A stretch of DNA of 64,000 nucleotides from Trypanosoma brucei gambiense DAL972 (taxonomy: Eukaryota; Euglenozoa; Kinetoplastea; Trypanosomatida; Trypanosomatidae), in the NCBI RefSeq assembly GCF_000210295.1, contig NC_026742.1:124001-188000 (forward strand), written 5' to 3'. Positions 56,554-64,000 of this stretch are shown piece by piece; within the stretch, counting starts at the first letter, position 1, and every line of letters begins with the position of its first letter. A program made the translations under genes and the position numbers. The notes below the pieces were generated by a model, which saw only the letters and a list, made by a program, of their open reading frames with translations, was not told the DNA's origin and made no database searches.

Positions 56554-57273
56554 TGGAAGAAGTCCACTGCCGTGGCTCAGTTCCTTATAACTGACAAAAT
56601 CGTTAGAGATGACAGCATGTGTTTGTTGGTGATACCGTGGAAAATAGCGAAAAAAAAAAGAAACAAAGTTCAAAGGGATCGATTTCATCATAGCTTAAAA
56701 AGTCTTAAGAGAAACAGAAGCGTAAGTGCCCTCTTTGGAGCACAGAATACTCTAAACGACTCGTGTCATATGGCACTGACGAGGGGGAGGGGTCGAGAAC
56801 GCGAAGCGGCAGAAAGTATTCCCAGTTTACCGCCACGTGTGAAATTCAAGGATATAATCAAACGTGGAAGTATGTCCACTCAGTAAACATAATTTTTAAA
56901 AAAAAATATGTATCCCTGGTAAAATATCAAAAAACAGTTCAGTTTTCATACACACAGAAAGAGGGATACAGATATAAAGAAAGAGAGTAACCAATCGACG
57001 CGGTATATATGTATGTATATATGTATATATTTGGTTGAAGAACCCCGCTATAACACTGAGCGGTCTTCGGAACCTCTATTCCTTCCTTCGAAACGTTTAA
57101 ACTTTTTCGTTGATAATACCCCATGACGGCCAACCAAACCAGCACCCCCCCCCAACGAAACTTGAGTAGCAAGTGTACAAGCGAAGAATCTAAGGGAGCC
57201 ATCTGCAAGCCGGGGGTAGCGTAGTGGTGACGGAGAAAAATGCTGGAGATGCGCTGACCAAAATACGAAAGAA
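56554..57273. other. Intergenic region
   Basis: It contains the pyrimidine tract for the small membrane-protein gene (56640-56670 on the minus strand) and the 3' UTR of the ARF-like gene, including AT-rich TATATGTATGTATA repeats near 57003-57031. No gene. Confidence 0.55.
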
Positions 57274-58335
57274 TTACTTACCATCATCTGGTAGTGGCTG
57301 CCTTCCGCTATCACGCATCTGCGCAACAAGCCAATTCATCCCGTCAACAACTCCTGTGCCATGCAGCGCGCTCATCTCAACGAGTCGCATTACTCTATTT
57401 CCAATACCACTTGAACCCGGAGGGGGCGTGGCCACACCACCAAACGATTTTTCGTTTGAAAGTTTGCCATATGCCGACCGATCCGGCGGACCCTCATAAT
57501 CCCCCTCACCATTCCTGTGCAACTCGCCATAAACGGGCTCACCCACCACACAATCGTCTGCGTAGAATTCATCCATCAGTGCCACATCAACTAATCGCAG
57601 CGCGTCCTGAATTTCTACGAGAGTATGATGGTTTGCTGCATCCACCTTGTTCGATACAATTAGGAGTGGGGCGCCAGCTAGTAATGGATGACTGAACATC
57701 TGGCGGAGGATGAGCGCATCCTTCGCATACAATTTACGGAGGAATTGGGATCGCTCTCCTTCACGTACATCCCCTATAGGTGAGTTGGGTTGGGCACCTA
57801 CATCACTTTCGTCATCTTCACTCGTACCAACTTGATCAGGTGAAGTATTCCTGCCTCCTTCACTGCAACCATTTGATGTGGCCTCACCTAACGTGCTGTC
57901 CACAACAAATATAACACCATGACATGTACCAAAAAAGTTTCCCCAAAGAGGTCGTAATGACCCTCCTATATCCCATAATATAAGTGGCGTCGTTAAGGGT
58001 GTGAGCGAGACATTTGGTGTCTCATGCTGCGGTGGCGTTGTTACGTGCGTGACGCTCGACCTATTCAATCCTGTAGTTGGCCTAATTTTTTTCCTCAAAG
58101 ACTCCACCGGGGCCGGTGTGGGAAAATTATAGTTTACCTCACTTGCAGTTGCGTCACCACTATTTTCTTCCGTAGTGGAACTGTTGGCACCATTCTTGCT
58201 ACTTTCCGTCGCGTACATGTGCTTGAGCTGCTCTGATAGCGTTGTCTTCCCAGACGACTCCAACCCAACGATCAGAACTTTCCTGGTGTCATCGGCGAAG
58301 ATGGAACTGTAAAGACCCCGGACAAGCGAAAACAT
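57274..58335 (-). CDS. ARF-related GTPase, ARFRP1-like, with Ser at catalytic Gln
   Basis: I choose the Met at 58333-58335 (MFSLVRGLYSSIF), which fits the MYxLxxGLYxxxF start of ARFRP1; the upstream in-frame extension only translates a pyrimidine tract and would fake a membrane segment. The protein has 353 residues. G1 is GLESSGKT (24-31), G3 WDIGGSLRPLW (121-131), CHGVIFVVDS at 138-147, G4 NKVD (229-232) and G5 SAL (322-324), with an ARFRP1-like GTGVVDGMNWLV end. The GGQ glutamine needed for GTP hydrolysis in ARFs is Ser126. Acidic and Ser-rich inserts (about 43-112 around switch I; 150-198) double the usual length. ARFRP1 acts at the trans-Golgi; no N-myristoylation glycine is present, as in that family. 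SR-beta is the less likely alternative. Confidence 0.8.
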   Translation of the reverse strand: MFSLVRGLYSSIFADDTRKVLIVGLESSGKTTLSEQLKHMYATESSKNGANSSTTEENSGDATASEVNYNFPTPAPVESLRKKIRPTTGLNRSSVTHVTTPPQHETPNVSLTPLTTPLILWDIGGSLRPLWGNFFGTCHGVIFVVDSTLGEATSNGCSEGGRNTSPDQVGTSEDDESDVGAQPNSPIGDVREGERSQFLRKLYAKDALILRQMFSHPLLAGAPLLIVSNKVDAANHHTLVEIQDALRLVDVALMDEFYADDCVVGEPVYGELHRNGEGDYEGPPDRSAYGKLSNEKSFGGVATPPPGSSGIGNRVMRLVEMSALHGTGVVDGMNWLVAQMRDSGRQPLPDDGK

Positions 58336-59307
58336 TGCGTCGTCGGAGCTCTTTCGCAAAACGGTTACCTTCGTCGTGTGGAAGAGAATCAAAATAAAAT
58401 CGAGCAAAAAAAATAATAATAATATAAGTAACAGAGGTTTCCAGGGAAGCGAAATATAGATAACCAGCACGAACACCCATACATTGCACTGCGAACTCCC
58501 ACAGCATTCATAATGCGGCAGCAATTTGACACGGGTAATAAGCCGATATTCACTGGCATATGCCGCTCACAACAATAACTTCACACGACACGAGGCAACT
58601 CCAGGTCCCTTTGTTGATTGCTCCACGGTTGAAGTTAGTAAACAAGCCAACATGCCTTGAAAAGTTCCAATCCCCCCCGTTATTTCCACAGTCTCCGACA
58701 ACTTCGCATGTGGACGTATGTGCATAAGAAATGGCGGGTCGACTTGGTGGAGTTTTTCTTTCTTTTAAAAAAATCAACATCTCGAAGGGGAGGGGAGTTC
58801 ACATGTTAATGCATTCAACGCTTGTTGGAGTTGTGCCGTCTGCTCCGCCCTTCCCGTCAACTCCAAACATGAATTTACACAAAAGCCGCTACCATCCAGT
58901 TGAAATGAGGACTTGAAAGGTGTGTTTGCCACCACTTTACCTCCCTTTACACGGCATGTGCATTCCTTTTCCCATACAAGTGCGCGGACATACAGAATAA
59001 AGTCCCACTGATATATTCTGTTTACCTTTTCCTTCAAATGTCTGAAGGCATGAAGCATGACCCGCCTCTCTTCCAAATCCTTAGACAATCTAACACATGA
59101 TATTCCTATATAGACACTACAGTGAAGTAAAAGAGCGGCTAGGGTTAAATCAGCAGTCCCATTAACTCACTACAATGGAGAACCACAGCCTCTCTTACAA
59201 CCCTTACCCAAACGGGAGAAACCACTCTAGATACAATGTTAGAAAATGCAGAGAAAGGAAATCAACATAAAAACAGTGATAATATCGTTTCCACGCCAAC
59301 GCTGCCT
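58336..59307. other. Intergenic region
   Basis: It contains the pyrimidine tract and splice site for the ARF-like gene (58390-58440 on the minus strand). A 104-codon minus-strand frame at 58774-59088 has balanced composition but no recognisable motif; I do not call it a gene. The remainder is the 3' UTR of the next gene. Confidence 0.55.
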
Positions 59308-61647
59308 TCATGAGGGTTTGGGCATTCGTTGACACGTCCAATAATCGTAATAGTTGCGTCGCGGAGAAGGCTCCAATGGCACAGCATTGTGCGTCTGCCC
59401 GCTAGCGGCCGTTTGCCTTTTCCTGGCCGGCTGTGGCTGCTGCGTATCAAGCAGAAGTGACGCCTCCCACGTTAATAGGCAACGTTGAGCGTAAGTTAGG
59501 GCGGAGAAAGGGCAGGATTGGTGCATCAGTGGGCTGCTGCTCTCAGGGTTGCACACGTCAGAGCGACCGGTCTTTTCAACATCGGCTGTCACCTTTTCCA
59601 CCCCATTTGTGCACAGAACGGAGGGACCCGCCTGTTGTCCCTCCAATTCTTCCTCATTTGTTGATGGCCGAGTTTGTTGCCGCGCTTCGTTCTTAACGTT
59701 CTCCTCGTCAAATTTCACCAATGGGATTGACGGAGTTGAGGAACCCGTGTGGTAGTAGCGAAGCAACTGAATGAGCGAGGGGTGCATGCCGTGCTCAACT
59801 TCAGACTCAGTTTCTTTCGTATCGTGATTTTGAGAGCCGTCTTCTACCTTAGTTGAATTTTTGTTGTTTTGTGGGAATGCTGTAAACAGCGCCGCGTACA
59901 CAGGATCATCTTCCATACGTTCGTGAATGCGTTCAACAACGGCACTGCACGAAGCTACGTAGTTTGGGGACTTCAATCCACCGGTCGCTACCCCATCCTG
60001 CACAGAATCAATGGTGCCACCGACCTGCGCACTGCGTCTTCGCGTAGGGCGGATAGACCTCCAGATTTCTGCCAAACACGCCGACCGCGGTGGTCGAAGG
60101 CGCTTCGCAGCGTCCGGTGCTTCTGCCACATCGCTGACCGGAGGATCCCTCTTCTCATTCGACTCAGCAGCCGCTGCAGGAGCGGATACCCTGCTGCTAC
60201 GTGCGATGGTACGGGATTCTACGGTTGCCTTCACAACTTCTGTGGCCTTCTCCTTCGTCCCTGTAGCTAACTTCGCGGAAGATCGAGTATGACCGCTCGC
60301 TTCCCAAGTTTTGTTAGGGCCGCTGCCGGTGGGTTTTGTGGCAGACCTCACTTCACTGACTTCCCCACCAGTGCTACTTTCTTTTGGTCGGTGCCCGCGG
60401 TGCCGGCTGCGTGTGCCCGGGGGTGGAGGTCCGTTTCGTTTTGAATCAAACCGGGTTCTCAGACGCGGTTTCTCTTCGTCATTTTCCTCTTCTTCTTCCG
60501 CTACGTTATTTTCGGTTGCCTCGGCTTTGCGCGGCGGTGGCGCTCGCTTCCGAGTAGCTTGAGTGTTTGGAAGTTTGTCCTCCTCCCCACCGCCCTCATC
60601 CGTCTCTTCTACCTTTTGCTTTGCGGCTACTGAGAGGGTGTCGCTAGGTTCCTGCGGGACGCTTTTCTTGGGGTGGAAATTTGAGAGCAGTTCATAGTAG
60701 AAGTGCCGCAGAGAAATCAGAAGCGTGTCACGGCGGGTGGGGCCCACGTGGTTCTTTAACACCTCAACGTCCATGTTGCGGCACACAACCCACCATGAGA
60801 AGGCAAGGTCTTTCGAGCTAAACCTGTCTAAGACAACACCGCGTGTCAACAGAGATTGGTAGTAGGACACTATAGTGTCAACGATAGCGCAAGAGAACTT
60901 CACCACATCCGATTTTCCACTTACCTGGCGAGAGGTTTTTCTATCGGAGCTTGCGCCTCCCCCCTGGCCCACAGCAACTGGGAGAGAGCGCTCCGGCAGC
61001 TGCGGCGATGGCGTTCCCCCATTTCCCTCTGTAATTACTCGCTTAAGTGGCGTTGCACCAGCTTCAAACGTGTCACTTTGTTCCCGCAACCTTTTGTTGC
61101 CATCGCTACTCGAGCTCACCCTCCCTCCTCCATTTTCTTCATCCTTGCTTACAACTAGCAGAGACGCTCTCGAGGTTTCTTCGACATTGTCAGTATCCCC
61201 TCTGCTGCCGCTATGGCTCGCAATGTGTGGAGAGGCGGTCATGCGACCTGCTGATGTTTTAGAAACAAAAGCCATAGGGCCGAAGAAGATGATGCGAGCC
61301 ATGTCAACTGCACAGCCGTCCTCTGACGTGCAAATTCTTTCATCTGGCTCCGCTGCGGGTAGGAGGTGAAGGTTCTTTGCCCGTGCAGCGTTTATTGGCT
61401 CTACAGGAAGCGTGGTGTTGGCGTGATATGAACGCAAACGCTGAATTGTATTGAGTGCAATGAAGTCTCTGCACCGGTCGTCTTTCCATGGGTCCATTTC
61501 GTACACATTGGAGGCATCCAGCGATATGCCCATTCGCCTCGTCTGTCGACTCATGTTTTGTAGCCACCGAGACACGCTGCCCGCCGATGTCCGCCGCTTT
61601 TCGGCCTGCCTGTGCTCTGTTCCACCTAACGCTAACCTCACCACCAA
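59308..61647 (-). CDS. Large disordered hypothetical protein
   Basis: A 779-residue protein rich in charged, Ser, Thr and Pro residues, with no signal peptide or membrane segment. Ordered-looking parts: residues about 30-75 (GISLDASNVYEMDPWKDD), 245-325 (SDVVKFSCAIVDTIVSYYQS, then SWWVVCRNMDVEVL and LRHFYYELLSNFHPKK), and about 700-779 (CPFSALTYAQRCLLTWEASL). The middle (about 330-520) is acidic (AEEEEENDEEK) followed by basic RG/RS-rich sequence (RSRHRGHRPK). The layout suggests a nuclear or nucleic-acid-associated scaffold, an inference only. The first Met of the frame is used; Met32 is an alternative. I do not recognise a family. Confidence 0.75.
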   Translation of the reverse strand: MVVRLALGGTEHRQAEKRRTSAGSVSRWLQNMSRQTRRMGISLDASNVYEMDPWKDDRCRDFIALNTIQRLRSYHANTTLPVEPINAARAKNLHLLPAAEPDERICTSEDGCAVDMARIIFFGPMAFVSKTSAGRMTASPHIASHSGSRGDTDNVEETSRASLLVVSKDEENGGGRVSSSSDGNKRLREQSDTFEAGATPLKRVITEGNGGTPSPQLPERSLPVAVGQGGGASSDRKTSRQVSGKSDVVKFSCAIVDTIVSYYQSLLTRGVVLDRFSSKDLAFSWWVVCRNMDVEVLKNHVGPTRRDTLLISLRHFYYELLSNFHPKKSVPQEPSDTLSVAAKQKVEETDEGGGEEDKLPNTQATRKRAPPPRKAEATENNVAEEEEENDEEKPRLRTRFDSKRNGPPPPGTRSRHRGHRPKESSTGGEVSEVRSATKPTGSGPNKTWEASGHTRSSAKLATGTKEKATEVVKATVESRTIARSSRVSAPAAAAESNEKRDPPVSDVAEAPDAAKRLRPPRSACLAEIWRSIRPTRRRSAQVGGTIDSVQDGVATGGLKSPNYVASCSAVVERIHERMEDDPVYAALFTAFPQNNKNSTKVEDGSQNHDTKETESEVEHGMHPSLIQLLRYYHTGSSTPSIPLVKFDEENVKNEARQQTRPSTNEEELEGQQAGPSVLCTNGVEKVTADVEKTGRSDVCNPESSSPLMHQSCPFSALTYAQRCLLTWEASLLLDTQQPQPARKRQTAASGQTHNAVPLEPSPRRNYYDYWTCQRMPKPS

Positions 61648-63548
61648 CTTTCTCTAACACTTCATATTAATGAAAACGAATTCGAAAAATGAGAGTTGAT
61701 GTCCGTATTAACTTCCTCCAGTGGTGGGGATGTTGACCAGCATAATTCGCTAAGATACGTAAGACAGTAACCAAGTTATGCAAAATAGTGTATCCCATGA
61801 TGCCTGTCCCATCCCCACTCCCCTTCCAACTCCTTGCGACGGGAGCACGCATATTCTCTCTCAGTGTTGTGCGTCTCATTGTTATAATTTAGGGGCGTAG
61901 CTAACAAGCGTGTTGAGGTGAGTCGGCACACGGGCAGTAAAGGGGGAAGGATCAGAAAGGAATCAGAAGAGTAAGAACGCATTTCCATGAATCCATCTAC
62001 CCGATGAAGCCGCGCCTTCCTCCTTCTTGTTGTCTCCCACCGTCCTGAACTTCATTTTCTTGCCACACCTCTTTCTAGCCGTGCAGGGTTCACTAATAGT
62101 TTAGCAAGCACGACCTCGGCTATAATGTGGCTTCCTTCTACTGCTCATGTCCTTGGGTGCCCACATCCCGCGTTAGCGGGTACTGTGCATGAACGCTTCA
62201 AAAATTATCGGCAAGAGCGAAAGGAACAATAATAATCTCCGATGCACTTCAAGTTTGTCAGCGGAACCCACTGCAGGACGGAAAGGAAAGTAATGATGGA
62301 TGGATCCAAGAGCAGCACACCGACGCCGAGCTGACGTGTAAAGGGTAATAGAAAATCACCAAACGGTTAAGTGAAACAACGGTCCAATAATCACGACTGT
62401 GTGAAAAAAAAAAGAGGAACCCGACACGCAGCAAAAACTGAAAACAGCAACAACATACCGACACCACCAAAAGCTACTTCGCTACTATTGTCATTTTCGC
62501 TCATTTACATTGGAGAAATGGGATAAAGGTACATCATCTTGTGACGTCTCACATTTTGTCTCTTGTCAAAGGGAGCGTCAGGTGAAATAAACATACCGTA
62601 ACATTCGCAACACCTAAACAAAACAGACGGAAGACTGCACGCACATATATGCACACATTTTTTATTTATCGCAATCTCCTGTCCTGCCTTTTTTTTTTCT
62701 GAACTCCGCCGCACACTAATAAACATCGTAAATCAATAAGTCGAGTTGCTCATCAACGTGTATGACTCCTCCTTTACGTGTATATGCATATATATATATA
62801 TATATATATATGAACCGACGGAGTGAACAAACGAAATAAAAACCCACTCAGCCGTGTCTTTGTCACGCCATGCCAGCTGCTTTCATGTAATGGGTGCTAC
62901 TTCCTTTACGTGCTCGATTACTCAAGGCAAAATAAGAAGATAACAAACACAACCCAAATCCCCAGCGGCTCCAAACTTACCTTCCGCATTACAAATTGAA
63001 TGAATTCACCCCAATAATGTTTTGGAGTCGATACCTCCCTGTACTCAAGTAAACGTATGTATGTATTAGTGTACATACACTCTGGTGAATTGTAAACATT
63101 AGTTACATGTTCTCCCTCCTGTCAACCCTAAAGGCGGCTCTACACATGCCATTGGGGAGGGAGGGTGAGGGGGTAAAAACACGAACATTTATATGATTTC
63201 CATTTTAACAGGTTTGCATATCGCTCGAGTGTTTCTAGCCTGCGACTTATCACCGTCACCAACTAAATCACACATAATCGGTGGTGTTCCTTTACCCTGT
63301 CTTCACTTCCTTTGCAACAGTTTAAGCATTTGGAATTGAAGTAAATACACCTCCAGGTGTGTAAAAAATAATAATAATAATAATAAAGAACTAGCGTGTT
63401 CCTCTTGTATGTGTGTATGTACAAATATGGAAGAGGATTCACACTTTTAACGAAGACATGCGTCTGCAGCACACGAGTGTCACGTTTCTAAAGGGTTGGA
63501 CATACTAAGACCAGTGCAAAGTATGCAGAATCTTTCACCACAAGCCCC
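61648..63548. other. Intergenic region (1.9 kb)
   Basis: No supported gene. An (AT)n run lies at about 62784-62811, T/A homopolymers at 62408 and 62690, and an (ATA)-rich run (ATAATAATAATAATAA) near 63367. It should contain the leader of the 59308-61647 gene and a long 3' UTR of the gene at the window end. Confidence 0.6.
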
Positions 63549-64000
63549 TCATCGTTCATTGTAAAGGTGAATGGCATTTTCCTGCGGTGTGTGCCTGCTG
63601 GGGACCCAAGAACGAACTTGAACCCTCGAGGCCACGGGTTGGACCCGAGTCATCGAGAACCGCGAGGGTGTAGGACCGACAGGTGTGCAGTGGTAATGCG
63701 CATTGGCGACTCGTGAAGCGATCCTCCCCAACCTCCTCGCAGTTTGGGACGTCGAATCCACTGTTGTACTCAAAGCGTTAGAACCGGTTGGAGAATATGG
63801 TGGTCCCCAACTGCTGGAGTGGTGCGACGGAGAACCAGGGGAAAGGCGATTCCAGCCATCCCTTTCCGTTAGCGTTGACGTACTGTCTTGGTAACTCTGT
63901 TGAGTGAATACGGGAGAAGGCATCCTTCCGCTTGGCGCCGCTCTCATGGCTGATTGAAGTGTTGGTGCCCATGAATTTGGCACCTGTTGTTGGGGGGATA
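63549..64000 (-). CDS. C-terminal end of a Ser/Pro-rich protein, cut by window
   Basis: The minus-strand frame is open from the window edge to the stop at 63549 (about 150 codons). The sequence is Ser/Pro/Thr-rich (LSPGSPSHHSSSWGPPYSP, SRVANAHYHCTPVGPTPSRF) with no domain I recognise. There is no ATG at the edge, so this is the C terminus of a longer protein whose start lies outside. Strand and spacing agree with the other core genes. Confidence 0.55.
   Translation of the reverse strand, partial: SPQQQVPNSWAPTLQSAMRAAPSGRMPSPVFTQQSYQDSTSTLTERDGWNRLSPGSPSHHSSSWGPPYSPTGSNALSTTVDSTSQTARRLGRIASRVANAHYHCTPVGPTPSRFSMTRVQPVASRVQVRSWVPSRHTPQENAIHLYNER

Noticed and set aside
57262..57276. GTAAGTAA at the end of the ARF-like gene as a cis-intron 5' splice site
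   Set aside because: The TAA is a good stop codon at the expected end of the GTPase domain, and cis-introns are extremely rare in trypanosomes. No second exon is apparent.
58336..58524. N-terminal membrane segment of the ARF-like protein, which would suggest SRP receptor beta
   Set aside because: The hydrophobic stretch is the translation of a pyrimidine tract expected for trans-splicing. The domain itself has ARF-type WDIGG and CHGVIFVVDS motifs and an ARFRP1-like start at 58335.
58774..59088. 104-codon minus-strand frame between the ARF-like gene and the 779-residue gene
   Set aside because: No recognisable motif and no clear splice-site context; may be chance. Left as intergenic.
1..64000. 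CRISPR arrays, bacterial operons, riboswitches, rRNA or tRNA genes
   Set aside because: The DNA is eukaryotic (trypanosome). I saw no tRNA-like cloverleaf or rRNA segment and no spaced direct repeats; the recurring blocks are 70-bp repeats and 16-mers.

Overview
The window reads as a Trypanosoma brucei-group nuclear chromosome, crossing from a silent subtelomeric VSG array into the conserved chromosome core. The organism is indicated by VSG genes and pseudogenes with 70-bp-repeat remnants and the VSG 3'-UTR 16-mer, by ingi-clade retroposons carrying a 2A peptide, by intronless core genes all on one strand, and by pyrimidine tracts before start codons as expected for trans-splicing. The core order (SM protein, kynureninase-like, eL38, ORC1B-like) fits what I remember of T. 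brucei chromosome 9. That placement is from memory and unchecked.

Layout: 1-5.5 kb holds a decayed fragment and a chimeric ingi on the plus strand. Its 5' half is a modern ingi and its 3' half is an older, zinc-finger-rich relative; a near-perfect 29-bp inverted repeat sits at the junction. 5.6-35.2 kb is a head-to-tail array of eight VSG cassettes on the minus strand. Each cassette is a short 70-bp-repeat block, a 0.8-1.9 kb AT-rich co-transposed region, the VSG, then a 3' UTR with a 16-mer-like box. Seven of the eight VSGs carry stops, frameshifts or AT-repeat insertions; only the one at 8.8-10.3 kb looks open throughout. A degenerate ingi-related element on the minus strand (about 11.85-16.96 kb) has split the third VSG from its own 3' UTR.

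35.5-38.6 kb is a second ingi with an intact 5' ribozyme/promoter hallmark, an assembly gap, a frameshift and a lost 3' end. It is followed at 38.6-40.2 kb by the remains of what may be a tyrosine-recombinase (VIPER/DIRS-like) retroelement. These form the boundary between the array and the core.

40.8-64 kb is the core: a minus-strand polycistron. From the boundary outward it encodes a Sec1/Munc18 protein, an STPGR-like (probably cytoskeletal) protein, a kynureninase homologue that has lost its PLP lysine, ribosomal protein eL38, an ORC1/CDC6-type ATPase, a Yip1-family Golgi protein, a small membrane protein, an ARFRP1-like GTPase without the catalytic Gln, a large disordered protein, and the 3' end of another gene. 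The SM, Yip1 and ARFRP1-like proteins all belong to membrane traffic, but neighbouring genes in trypanosome polycistrons need not be functionally related. VSG genes and core genes point the same way, towards the left, presumably telomeric, end.

The most unusual items are the pseudoenzyme-like kynureninase, the ingi chimera with a fold-back junction, the Ser-for-Gln ARF-like GTPase, the recombinase-like remnant at the boundary, and the retroposon inserted in a VSG 3' UTR.
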